From: Lysinibacillus fusiformis | GTDB lineage: Bacteria > Bacillota > Bacilli > Bacillales_A > Planococcaceae | Direction of reading: 5' to 3' | DNA length: 64,000 bases | Assembly: GCF_007362955.1 (NCBI RefSeq) | Contig: NZ_CP041696.1 | Coordinates: forward strand, 2,914,001-2,978,000 | In this document: positions 17,487 through 25,786 of the stretch, one piece after another | Layout: the number at the start of each line of letters is the position of its first letter | How positions within the stretch are numbered: the stretch's first letter is position 1 | Made by a program: the position numbers and the translations under genes | The notes under the pieces: model-generated | Seen by the model: only the letters and a program-made list of their open reading frames with translations | Told to the model about the DNA's origin: nothing | The model's database searches: none

Positions 17487-17528
17487 TTAACGGTTCAAAT
17501 TACGGAATCGAAATCTACTTGGCATCAT
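17487..17528 (-). CDS. Leader peptide MMPSRFRFRNLNR of the Mef-like pump
   Basis: A 13-codon frame runs from the ATG at 17528 to a TAA at 17487-17489. GGAGG (17537-17541) sits 8 bp upstream, and the sigma-A promoter places the start of transcription about 30 bp upstream, so this is the first translatable unit in the leader. The peptide has Arg-Phe-Arg-Phe-Arg at residues 5-9. The Arg/Lys-X-Arg/Lys motif is the known signature of leader peptides that stall macrolide-bound ribosomes, as in ErmD leader peptide. The end of the frame (TTTGAAC) pairs with GTTCAAA just downstream, and TTTTCCTAA at its start pairs with TTAGGAAAA before the first terminator, so a stalled ribosome would alter leader folding. 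Confidence 0.75.
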   Translation of the reverse strand: MMPSRFRFRNLNR

Positions 17529-17561
17529 TAGGAAAACCTCCATTTCTTTAAAATCATAATA

Positions 17562-17590
17562 ATAGTAGCATGGTCTATAATTGTTGGCAA
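17562..17590 (-). promoter_or_regulatory. Sigma-A promoter of the Mef-like pump leader
   Basis: On the minus strand TTGCCA (17585-17590) and TACTAT (17562-17567) are spaced by exactly 17 bp. Transcription should start near 17555, only about 14 nt before the leader-peptide ribosome site. Confidence 0.7.
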
Positions 17591-17703
17591 ATAAAAACAA
17601 AAGAATGTTCAAGCAAATGTAGAGAATCGTTTTGTAATATCACTTTTGCGAGTGACTGTCTGGGTATAATATATATATTTTACTGAATTTGTCATATTTA
17701 ACG

Positions 17704-17733
17704 TTGTTATAGTGTTTTCAAAATTCGTATAAT
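17704..17733 (+). promoter_or_regulatory. Candidate promoter of the rightward MFS gene
   Basis: TTGTTA (17704-17709) and TATAAT (17728-17733) are spaced by 18 bp and lie about 50 bp upstream of the ATG at 17782. The -10 is perfect; the -35 is weaker. Confidence 0.5.
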
Positions 17734-17781
17734 TAGCTTAAGTATTAAGTAGATTATTCATTCTTCAAAGGAGAATAATAT

Positions 17782-18996
17782 ATGTTAAAAAAATATGGGC
17801 TGTTACTTGGTGGTTTTGGTTTTTCTTATTTTGGAAATTGGATTTATTTAATTGCGTTGAACTTGCTCGTTTTAGATTTAACAGGGTCTGCTGCAGCTGT
17901 TGCGGGTATTTTTATAGTTGGGCCAGTGGCACGTATTTTTACAAATATCTTTGCTGGTTCTATTATTGATCGTGCAAATAAGCGGAAATTAATGATGACT
18001 GCAGATATACTACGTGGTTTATTAGTTTGTCTTGTACCTTTCATGCATTCCATTTGGATTATTTATCTTATCTTATTTATATCAAATATGGCAGGAGCTT
18101 TCTTTGGGCCTAGTTCTACATACTATATTACAAAATATGTAGATGACGAAGATAGAAGAAAATTTAATGCTTGGCTAGGAATGATGAATTCAGGCTCCTT
18201 TTTAGTGGGACCTGCTCTTGCGGGCGTGTTAATTTTGATGATTGGGACACATTGGACAATTATCATTAATGGTTTGACGTTTTTCATTTGTGTATTTGCA
18301 ATCTATTTATTACCGGATATTGATGCTAATGCAAGGAAGGTTAAGGCGGTACGTGAAAAAATTACTCTTCGTACGATTTCGGAAGATTTCCAAGTAGTTA
18401 AACGTTTTATTTTAACAGATCGTATTTTTTTTAAAATATATGTAGCTTTTCAAGTGGCATTAATGATTGCCTTTGCCCTTGATTCACAGGAAGTAACATT
18501 TTTAAAACAAAATCTAGCATTGTCAGATCAGACATATGGATTTATGGTTAGTGTGGCTGGAGTGGGTTCGCTGATTGGGGCTACTGTGGCAGCAAACTTG
18601 ACGAAACGATTGTCATTAAAATCTTATGTTACGCTTGGCTTATTGTTAACAATGGTAGGCTACACGGCTTTCTACGCATCATTTAACTTTTGGTCTGCGC
18701 TATTAGCATTTATTTGTTTAGGATTCTTTGCGGCATTTAGCAATGCAGGATACGAGACTTTTTATCAAAAAAATGTGCCTACCGATATAATGGGACGGTT
18801 CGGCAGTCTAGCTTCCATGTTCCAAAGCATTCTTCAAATTATGTTTACGTTTTTGTTAGGCGTAAGTGCAGAACTGTTCACATTACAATACAGTGCGATT
18901 GTTTTTGGTTGTATCAGTATAGCCTGTACACTTGTATTATTGTTTGTGGTATATGCTAATAAAAGCACGAATCATTTTAAAGAAACACCAATTTAA
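17782..18996 (+). CDS. MFS transporter, MefA/YfiS-like
   Basis: The 404-aa protein has about 12 helices. Its N-terminal region (FSYFGNWIYLIALNLLVLDLTGSAAAVAGIFIVGP) and the loop AGSIIDRANKRKLMMTADILRG place it in the same broad MFS_3-type exporter group as the neighbouring leftward pump, though the two are clearly diverged. The substrate is unknown. AAAGGAG is well placed before the ATG. It is divergent from the Mef-like pump, and its own leader is short (about 40 nt) with no hairpin, so it does not share the attenuation device. Confidence 0.82.
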   Translation: MLKKYGLLLGGFGFSYFGNWIYLIALNLLVLDLTGSAAAVAGIFIVGPVARIFTNIFAGSIIDRANKRKLMMTADILRGLLVCLVPFMHSIWIIYLILFISNMAGAFFGPSSTYYITKYVDDEDRRKFNAWLGMMNSGSFLVGPALAGVLILMIGTHWTIIINGLTFFICVFAIYLLPDIDANARKVKAVREKITLRTISEDFQVVKRFILTDRIFFKIYVAFQVALMIAFALDSQEVTFLKQNLALSDQTYGFMVSVAGVGSLIGATVAANLTKRLSLKSYVTLGLLLTMVGYTAFYASFNFWSALLAFICLGFFAAFSNAGYETFYQKNVPTDIMGRFGSLASMFQSILQIMFTFLLGVSAELFTLQYSAIVFGCISIACTLVLLFVVYANKSTNHFKETPI

Positions 18997-19038
18997 CGAT
19001 TTAGTAGCCATTCGTTTGTTGCATATTTGGTAATAACT

Positions 19039-19078
19039 ACAAATGAGGTCGTTCCATTTACGGAATGACCTCATTTGT
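19039..19078. terminator. Long hairpin between convergent MFS and swrC genes
   Basis: A 17-bp stem (ACAAATGAGGTCGTTCC with its complement, one wobble) and a 6-nt loop lie between the two stop codons. There is no long T run on either side, so it may be a weak bidirectional terminator or an mRNA-stabilising hairpin. Confidence 0.55.
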
Positions 19079-19098
19079 ATGTTGTAGTCTAGATTTTA

Positions 19099-22000
19099 TT
19101 AATTTTCTTCCATATCTTTACGATTTTTCTTTAACATTTTTGATAGCATTTCATATACGATTGGTACAACTACCAATGTTAATAATGTTGAAGATAATAA
19201 TCCACCGATTACAGTGATGGCAAGGTCTTTTGAAATCAGACCACTACCGCCGCTTCCGAATGCCATTGGAAGCATAGCGCCAATTGTAGCAATGGCAGTC
19301 ATTAAGATTGGACGTAAACGAGTTGCGCCCGCTTCTAAAATCGCTTCACGCATTTGTAGGCCGTTACGTTCCATGTGGATGATGCGGTCTACGAGGACAA
19401 TAGCATTTGTGACAACAATACCAATTAACATTAAGAGACCCATCATAACTGAAACAGAAATTGTTTGACCTGTCACATATAGGCCAACAAATGCCCCAAT
19501 CACAGCAAATGGTAATGAGAATAGGATTGCGAATGGTGCTAAGCCTTCACCAAATGTTACAACAAGAATGAAGTAAACAATGGCGATTGCTGCTAGCATT
19601 GCTATACCAAGTTGCGTAAATGTTTCTGCCATATCAGCAGCAACACCAGCTACGCCAGTTGTTACACCTTTAGGTAAGTCTAATTCATCGATTTTTTTAT
19701 CTGCAGCAGATGAAGCTTTTGAAATGTCGTCGCCGATAATTGTACCGGAAACCGTTGCAAAGTATTCACCTTTTGAGCGAGATAATGAATTTAGTGTCGT
19801 ACCTTCTTCAACTTGCACTAATTCACCGATTGTCATTGTAGTGCCTAAAGCTGTTTTTATTTCAGTTGCTAAGACATCATCTAGTGATAATGCTGCTGCT
19901 TTTGCTTCACGTTGCACGATTACATTAATGTCCTCGCCATCGTGCTCAACCGTTGTTAAAACTTCTTGTGATGACGTAGTATTTAAAGCCATTACAATTT
20001 GTGCAGTTGTTAAACCATATTGTAAGACATTTTTTTGATCTACTTTTAAAATGTGCTCTACATATGGATCTTCGTTATCAGATTTAATATCTTCTAAACC
20101 GTCAACTTCTTTTAGTGCGCCTTCAACTTCGAGTACTGCTTTACGAAGATTATCTAGATTTTCACTATATAATGTGTAGCTCACTTCGTTTGAAGACATA
20201 GACATAGATGAGAAGTTTTGAGTTTTCCATTCACCTGATTGACCAATGTTAAATACATACTTTTCTACGTCTTCACGTGCGCCAGGGAAATCCTTCATAT
20301 CTGGGTCGAAGATCAGGTACATTAAAGCACCACCAGCACCGCCACCCATCATCATTGCGGCTGGATCTACGTTTGAAGCATCGGTAATTGATACCTGTAA
20401 AATATCAATGTCTTTACGTTTCATTAATTCTTTTTCAACTGCTGCAACATTTGCTTCTGTTTCATTCATTAGCTCACCAGTAGCAGGTGTATATGTTAAA
20501 TACATAACTTTTTCTTCCTGAGAACCCATGAAACTAAAGCCGATTAATGGCGTTAAAGCAAGAGATCCAACGAGCATTAAAATCGCAATAACAGAAGTAA
20601 TGAACTTATGATTTAATGCTTTTTCTAATACCCCTCTATACCAAGTAGCTAGTTTACCAACTTCTTTATGCTGGCTCTCTTTTTTCTCACCGTATAATTT
20701 CTTACGGAATAAGAAGTGAGATAGCGCTGGTACAATCGTAATCGCGACTAATAATGATGCGCCTAGAGCGAATGACATTGTTAATGCGAATGGCATGAAT
20801 AATTCACCAACCATACCACCTACAAAAATAAGTGGTGCAAATACTGCAACTGTTACTAATGTAGAAGAAAGGATTGGTTTGAACATTTCAATTGTCGCTT
20901 CACGAATAAGTGCGCGACCAGTCATTTTTTCTTCTTTTAAATGGATACGTCGATAAATATTTTCTACAACAACAATGGAGTCATCGATTACACGGCCAAT
21001 GGCAACTGTAATCGCCCCGAGTGTCATAATATTTAGCGTAATATCCATCCAGTTCAGTAAAAGTAGTGCCATAAATACAGAAACTGGGATTGAAATAATA
21101 GAAATGATTGTTGATTTAAAATCACGTAAGAATAGTAAAATGATTAATACGGCAATGGCACCACCGAACACCGCTTTTTCAATCATTGTAAACACTGAAT
21201 CTTCAATTGGAGCACCTTGGTCCAGTGAGATGTCAATTTTTAAACCATCAATTGTTTTTTCTTCATCTTTAATAAGATCTTTTACTGCATTGACAACTGT
21301 TACGGTATTGGCATCTTGACCTTTCACGATTTGAATTGCTATCGCATCTTTACCGTTTGTACGAGAAACAGATTGTACTTTACCTTCGACTTCAATCGTT
21401 GCAATATCACCTAAACGAACAAATGGGGAAGGTTGTGTTGCTGAAGGAGTCACTGGGATTAATAACTCTTTTAATTCTTCTATAGATTTAACTTTACCAT
21501 CTACGGAAACCGCTTGTTCACCGACAGTAAACTCATATAGACCAAGTGATAGCGCCATATCACTCGCTTGAATCATTTGTTTTACAGATTCCTCTGTAAG
21601 GCCAAGTGCAGCCATTTTTTCTTCATCGTATTTAAATGATACTTGCTCAATGTGCTGACCTGTAATGGTCGCTGAAGCAACACCATCAATTTTTTCGATT
21701 TTAGGAAGTAATATATCTTCTACTGTTGATGTTAGTTCAACAATATCTTCATCAGAGCTACTTGCTGATAATGCGATAACTGGCATCATGTTCATACTAA
21801 TTGCCATGATTGTAGGTTCTTGTGCACCTTCAGGAAGTTTCACATTATCTAAAGCAGATTCTAGCTGACGTTTTTTCTCATCCATATCGATGCCGTAGTC
21901 ATATTCAACTTGTACTTGTGCAACATTTGATGAGGAAGTTGAATAAACTGCCTTTACATCTTCTAAACTTTCAATAGATTTTTCAAATGGTATGGACAGT

Positions 22001-22188
22001 TCGTTCATGACTTGTTCAGGAGTTGCGCCAGGATAAACGCCCATAACAATTAAGTAAGGAATCGAAATATCAGGAATGGACTCCATTTTCATACGTGTAC
22101 CTGAATAAATACCTGAGACAGTGATGATAATTGTTAATAACCATACTGCGAGTTTGTTTTTTAATACGAAATTAACTAAACCTTTCAC
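19099..22188 (-). CDS. swrC: RND efflux permease, SwrC/AcrB family
   Basis: The 1029-aa protein has the RND layout: one N-terminal helix, a large extracytoplasmic loop (about residues 35-335), six helices with the GGMVGELFMPFAL and VIDDSIVVVENIYRRI stretches, a second large loop and six more helices (IGIVVTNAIVLVDRI). It is the single-component RND exporter type of Gram-positives, for which B. subtilis SwrC (YerP) gives surfactin self-resistance and is needed for swarming. The gene stands alone and is divergent from a tetR gene whose likely operator covers the swrC promoter. Its substrates here, probably amphipathic compounds, are inferred from the family. Confidence 0.92.
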   Translation of the reverse strand: MKGLVNFVLKNKLAVWLLTIIITVSGIYSGTRMKMESIPDISIPYLIVMGVYPGATPEQVMNELSIPFEKSIESLEDVKAVYSTSSSNVAQVQVEYDYGIDMDEKKRQLESALDNVKLPEGAQEPTIMAISMNMMPVIALSASSSDEDIVELTSTVEDILLPKIEKIDGVASATITGQHIEQVSFKYDEEKMAALGLTEESVKQMIQASDMALSLGLYEFTVGEQAVSVDGKVKSIEELKELLIPVTPSATQPSPFVRLGDIATIEVEGKVQSVSRTNGKDAIAIQIVKGQDANTVTVVNAVKDLIKDEEKTIDGLKIDISLDQGAPIEDSVFTMIEKAVFGGAIAVLIILLFLRDFKSTIISIISIPVSVFMALLLLNWMDITLNIMTLGAITVAIGRVIDDSIVVVENIYRRIHLKEEKMTGRALIREATIEMFKPILSSTLVTVAVFAPLIFVGGMVGELFMPFALTMSFALGASLLVAITIVPALSHFLFRKKLYGEKKESQHKEVGKLATWYRGVLEKALNHKFITSVIAILMLVGSLALTPLIGFSFMGSQEEKVMYLTYTPATGELMNETEANVAAVEKELMKRKDIDILQVSITDASNVDPAAMMMGGGAGGALMYLIFDPDMKDFPGAREDVEKYVFNIGQSGEWKTQNFSSMSMSSNEVSYTLYSENLDNLRKAVLEVEGALKEVDGLEDIKSDNEDPYVEHILKVDQKNVLQYGLTTAQIVMALNTTSSQEVLTTVEHDGEDINVIVQREAKAAALSLDDVLATEIKTALGTTMTIGELVQVEEGTTLNSLSRSKGEYFATVSGTIIGDDISKASSAADKKIDELDLPKGVTTGVAGVAADMAETFTQLGIAMLAAIAIVYFILVVTFGEGLAPFAILFSLPFAVIGAFVGLYVTGQTISVSVMMGLLMLIGIVVTNAIVLVDRIIHMERNGLQMREAILEAGATRLRPILMTAIATIGAMLPMAFGSGGSGLISKDLAITVIGGLLSSTLLTLVVVPIVYEMLSKMLKKNRKDMEEN

Positions 22189-22230
22189 CTTTACACCTAC
22201 CCTTTATTGACTTACTTGATTCAATTATTT

Positions 22231-22259
22231 ATAATAATGACTACTCGGTCATTTGTCAA
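22231..22259 (-). promoter_or_regulatory. swrC promoter with TetR-type operator in the spacer
   Basis: On the minus strand TTGACA (22254-22259) and TATTAT (22231-22236) are 17 bp apart. The dyad AATGAC-N6-GTCATT (22236-22253) fills the spacer almost exactly. The divergent tetR gene starts 35 bp away. A bound repressor here would exclude RNA polymerase, and tetR may be autoregulated from the same site. Confidence 0.75.
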
Positions 22260-22287
22260 TGAAATACGCTAGGAGAGAGTTAAAAAT

Positions 22288-23124
22288 ATGTTAAAAAAGC
22301 AACTTATTATGGAGAAGGCATTAGAATTGTTTTCTGAACAAGGCTTTGAAGCTACATCTGTTCAACAAATAACGGAACGTTGTGGGATTTCTAAAGGAGC
22401 TTTTTATTTATCCTTCAAAACTAAAGATGAACTTGTTTTCTCGATGGTGGACTACTTTTTACAGCAATTTATTACCGATATTGACCATGTAGTCAGAAGT
22501 TCGTTTACTAAAGAAATTTTACTAGTGGAATTCTATAAGAGTATTTTTCAAGCGTTCAAAAAGCATTCTGCATCTGCTCGCGTTTTTTTTAATGAAAAAA
22601 TTTTTGTCAAAAAGAAAGAATTGTTTCATAAAGTGAATACCTACGAATTAGACATGTCGAAGTCAATTGTCTATATGCTTGAACAGCTATATGGTGACTC
22701 ACTACAAAAAAATAAATATGATGTGATGTATTGTATAAAAGGGTTTATGAAAAGCTATGCTCAACTTTTTATTTTTTCTACTATTCCGCTAGACTTGGAT
22801 CAATTAGCTAAATCTCTAGCGGAAAAGACGGATATTATAGCACGCCATACAACGATCCCTTTTATTACAGAAGAACTCATTCAATTGGTAACTAAACCTC
22901 GCGAACAGGAATTAATTACCAAAGAATCATTGTACCAATTAATTGAACAGAGTATAGATATGTTAGAAGAGTCCATTGAACGTGAATCACTTGAGCTATT
23001 AATGCAACAAGTAGAGCACACAACATATAGTAGACCAATCATTAAAGGGTTGATTGAAAATATTCGTTTAAGGCAAGATTGTCAATGGGTTGCTTATGTA
23101 ATAAATAAATACTTCGAATTTTAA
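22288..23124 (+). CDS. TetR-family regulator, probable swrC repressor
   Basis: The 278-aa protein starts with a TetR_N helix-turn-helix (residues about 5-50: IMEKALELFSEQGFEATSVQQITERCGISKGAFYLSFKTKDEL) followed by a long ligand-binding region of about 220 residues, larger than the usual 190-200-aa TetR. The ATG follows GGAGAGAG. It is divergently transcribed from the RND pump, with a TetR-style dyad in the shared promoter region, so local repression of the pump and release by a pump substrate is the simplest model. Confidence 0.88.
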   Translation: MLKKQLIMEKALELFSEQGFEATSVQQITERCGISKGAFYLSFKTKDELVFSMVDYFLQQFITDIDHVVRSSFTKEILLVEFYKSIFQAFKKHSASARVFFNEKIFVKKKELFHKVNTYELDMSKSIVYMLEQLYGDSLQKNKYDVMYCIKGFMKSYAQLFIFSTIPLDLDQLAKSLAEKTDIIARHTTIPFITEELIQLVTKPREQELITKESLYQLIEQSIDMLEESIERESLELLMQQVEHTTYSRPIIKGLIENIRLRQDCQWVAYVINKYFEF

Positions 23125-23132
23125 ACTTTGGG

Positions 23133-23174
23133 ATAGAATTGCTCACTGGAGATGGTGAACAATTCTATTTTTTT
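23133..23174 (+). terminator. Terminator after tetR
   Basis: ATAGAATTG-CTCAC pairs with GTGA-ACAATTCTAT, followed by eight or nine Ts. From 23175 to 23381 I see no gene. Confidence 0.85.
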
Positions 23175-23381
23175 TGATAATCGCTTTTTGAAGTATTTGG
23201 TGATTCGGCATACATTTAACAAAAAAGTCTTAACACTGTTGTGGTATTTCTATATACGTAAAATAAATAAAGAGGTTTCGAAATTTTGGAAAAAATAAAT
23301 TTTTTCTTTAATACCACTTAAGCGTCCATATACAGTGAAAGTCTACGGTTGTATTCAACTATTCAACTATATTCAGTGTAG

Positions 23382-23431
23382 AAAAAAAGCCTGTAGACAA
23401 ACTCGAAATATTTCGAGTTTGTCTACAGGCT
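23382..23431 (-). terminator. Terminator of rpoY-rnjA, a 44-bp perfect palindrome
   Basis: The segment 23388-23431 is a perfect palindrome with arms starting AGCCTGTAGACAAACTCGAA; on the minus strand it is followed by seven Ts. It lies about 40 bp after the rnjA stop codon. Confidence 0.9.
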
Positions 23432-23471
23432 GAAGCTACGCTTATTTATCATAGCTTTTTAACATGATAGA

Positions 23472-25139
23472 TTATACTTCCATAATGATTGGTAAAATCA
23501 TTGGACGACGTTTTGTTTTTTCGAATAGATAAGGGCCTAAAACGTCTGTAATATTATTTTTTAGCTCTGTCCATTGTGGCGTTTTACCTTGGATTGTTTC
23601 ATTAAGATGACGATTTAGCATTTTTTGTGCTTCATTAATCATCGTACCTGATTCACGCATGTAAACAAAACCTCGTGAAATAATATCAGGACCAGAAACA
23701 ATTTTTTGATGCTCCATATCCACACTTACAACAACGATTACTAAACCTTCTTCTGAAAGAATTCGTCGATCGCGTAGTACGATATTGCCGATGTCTCCAA
23801 TACCATTGCCGTCAATATAGACATCGCCAGAAGGGATACGGCCAGCTACATGTGCTTCATTTGCACTTAGCGCTAGAACATCACCATTTTCCATAACGAA
23901 AGTATTTTCAAGTGGTACATCACAATTTTCAGCTAAATGCGTATGCATTTTTAACATACGGAATTCACCGTGAATCGGCATGAAGAACTTAGGTTTCATT
24001 AAACGTAACATCAGTTTTTGTTCTTCTTGAGAACCATGACCAGATGTATGAATATTATTAAGTGCACCATGAATAACTTCAGCACCTGCACGGAAAAGTA
24101 AATTGATGATTTTATTTACACTCACCGTATTACCTGGTACTGGTGAAGAAGAGAATATCACTGTATCACCTGGTTGAATCTGAATTTGGCGATGCGTACC
24201 ATTTGCAATACGCGAAAGGGCAGCCATTGGTTCACCCTGAGAGCCTGTACATAAAATCATTACTTCATTTGCCGGTAAGCGGTTAATGCTTTGGGCATCG
24301 ATAAATGTGTCTTTTGGTGCATTAATATAGCCTAATTCACGACCTATTGTAATGGCATTATCCATGGAACGACCAAAGACAGCGATTTTTCTTCCGTATT
24401 TTATTGCAGCATCAGTTGCTTGTTGTAAACGATGTATATTGGATGCAAATGTTGCAAAAATTATTCGACTATCAACCTTACGGAAGATTTCATCGATACT
24501 TTTTCCAACTGTACGTTCAGACATTGTAAAGTTCGGCTTTTCAGCATTTGTGCTGTCAGAGAGTAGGCAAAGTACACCATCACGTCCGATTTCAGCCATT
24601 TTTGTTAAGTTTGCAGGTTCACCTACAGGTGTAAAGTCGAATTTAAAGTCACCTGTATGCACGATGTTGCCAGGTGGTGTTTTTACGACAATACCGTAGG
24701 CATCTGGAATACTATGCGTTGTTCTAAAGAAGCTAACAGATGTTTTTCGGAATTTAATAACATCTTCTTCTTTTATTTCAATCAGTTTTGTCGTACGTAG
24801 TAAGCCGTGTTCTTCAAGTTTGTTGCGTAATAAGCCGAGTGCAAGCTTACCACCGTAAACAGGAACATTTACTTGACGTAGTAAGTAGGGAATACCGCCA
24901 ATGTGATCTTCGTGTCCGTGCGTAATAAATAACCCTTTGATCTTATCGACGTTACGTACTAAATACGTATAATCTGGAATAACATAGTCGATGCCGAGTA
25001 GATCATCTTCTGGAAATTTAATACCAGCATCAATTAAGATTATTTCATCCTGAAATTGAACGCCGTAAGTGTTTTTGCCGATTTCGCCCAGTCCGCCGAG
25101 CGCGAAAACAGCTGCTTGGTCATTTTTAACAAACTTCAT
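23472..25139 (-). CDS. rnjA: Ribonuclease J1
   Basis: The 555-aa protein is the metallo-beta-lactamase/beta-CASP nuclease RNase J1, a 5'-to-3' exonuclease and endonuclease central to mRNA decay and rRNA maturation in Firmicutes. The zinc-binding motif HGHEDH is at residues 74-79; later beta-CASP stretches include [17 protein letters not shown] and the C-terminal [17 protein letters not shown]. It is co-transcribed with rpoY (5-bp gap), an association conserved in Bacillales, and is followed by a strong terminator. Confidence 0.96.
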   Translation of the reverse strand: MKFVKNDQAAVFALGGLGEIGKNTYGVQFQDEIILIDAGIKFPEDDLLGIDYVIPDYTYLVRNVDKIKGLFITHGHEDHIGGIPYLLRQVNVPVYGGKLALGLLRNKLEEHGLLRTTKLIEIKEEDVIKFRKTSVSFFRTTHSIPDAYGIVVKTPPGNIVHTGDFKFDFTPVGEPANLTKMAEIGRDGVLCLLSDSTNAEKPNFTMSERTVGKSIDEIFRKVDSRIIFATFASNIHRLQQATDAAIKYGRKIAVFGRSMDNAITIGRELGYINAPKDTFIDAQSINRLPANEVMILCTGSQGEPMAALSRIANGTHRQIQIQPGDTVIFSSSPVPGNTVSVNKIINLLFRAGAEVIHGALNNIHTSGHGSQEEQKLMLRLMKPKFFMPIHGEFRMLKMHTHLAENCDVPLENTFVMENGDVLALSANEAHVAGRIPSGDVYIDGNGIGDIGNIVLRDRRILSEEGLVIVVVSVDMEHQKIVSGPDIISRGFVYMRESGTMINEAQKMLNRHLNETIQGKTPQWTELKNNITDVLGPYLFEKTKRRPMILPIIMEV

Positions 25140-25144
25140 GTTTG

Positions 25145-25354
25145 TTAAATTTCCTCCAAGATGAAGTTCGGACTTGCTTGTTCATAGGCTAAATAATTAC
25201 CTTCAAGCAGTTGAACGAACTCAATGTTGTAATATCGGTCTTGCAACTTTTGACGTACTTCACGTTCTGAAGTAGCTTCAAGGTATAGACTTTTTGTGTT
25301 TTCGCGAACTGGAATCTCATTTGCATTTTCTTGATAATAAACTTTGTAAATCAT
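25145..25354 (-). CDS. rpoY: RNA polymerase epsilon subunit (RpoY)
   Basis: The 70-aa protein belongs to the YkzG/DUF1447 family, the small epsilon subunit of Firmicute RNA polymerase. The sequence [20 protein letters not shown] followed by [16 protein letters not shown] is typical. The ATG at 25354 follows AAAGGAGAG; longer in-frame readings lack a ribosome site. It is immediately upstream of rnjA, as in B. subtilis, linking transcription and mRNA decay functions in one operon. Confidence 0.93.
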   Translation of the reverse strand: MIYKVYYQENANEIPVRENTKSLYLEATSEREVRQKLQDRYYNIEFVQLLEGNYLAYEQASPNFILEEI

Positions 25355-25579
25355 AGTTTGCTCTCCTTTGATTGCGTACATTATTATTGCACCTTTGTCT
25401 ATTACCACACACGTACTACAAGAAAAAATCGCAAATTTCTAGTATACTAAAGAAGAAATGGGCGTTTGACCTTCTTGTATCTCAAAACTTCAATCTTGCA
25501 CTATTCATGAAAAGCAGTGAGACAGTGGTTGCGCATAGCCAAATAAATGCATTTCCTTTATATTATCACGCAGCTACTT

Positions 25580-25614
25580 TAAAATAAAGAAAAGCCCTTC
25601 AAATAATGAAGGGC
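25580..25614 (-). terminator. Terminator of the 23-aa peptide gene
   Basis: On the minus strand GCCCTTC-N7-GAAGGGC is followed by TTTTCTTTATTTT. It begins 6 bp after the small gene's stop codon. Confidence 0.85.
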
Positions 25615-25619
25615 AAATG

Positions 25620-25691
25620 TTAGGCAATTGATTTTTTTCCGAGTAGGCCGCGAAGTTGCTTCAACAATTTTTGCTTTAGTTTCTTCAGCAT
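25620..25691 (-). CDS. Small cationic amphipathic peptide, 23 aa
   Basis: The frame encodes a 23-residue peptide beginning MLKKLKQKLLKQLRGLLGKK. It is nearly all Leu and Lys/Arg/Gln, with leucines at positions 2, 5, 9, 10, 13, 16 and 17, so it should form an amphipathic, membrane-active or RNA-binding helix. AAGGAG lies 9 bp before the ATG. A near-consensus promoter (25713-25741) and an intrinsic terminator bracket it, giving a self-contained transcription unit of about 125 nt between rpoY and the Cof phosphatase. I do not recognise the family; phenol-soluble-modulin-like, type I toxin-like or small regulator-protein roles are all possible. Confidence 0.7.
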   Translation of the reverse strand: MLKKLKQKLLKQLRGLLGKKSIA

Positions 25692-25712
25692 GGCACATCA
25701 CTCCTTAGGATC

Positions 25713-25741
25713 ATTATAATTAAAAACGATGCTTGTGTAAA
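25713..25741 (-). promoter_or_regulatory. Promoter of the 23-aa peptide gene
   Basis: On the minus strand TTTACA (25736-25741) and TATAAT (25713-25718) are separated by 17 bp, close to the sigma-A consensus. The start of transcription would be about 15 nt before the ribosome site. Confidence 0.75.
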
Positions 25742-25786
25742 GTACTTAACCTTTGCAGGACTATACATAGTGAAAGGAATTATATA

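Noticed and set aside
25372-25587. A 71-codon plus-strand frame opposite the rpoY upstream region
   Set aside because: It has no ribosome site, atypical composition, and runs antisense through the rpoY promoter region and leader and the neighbouring small gene's terminator.
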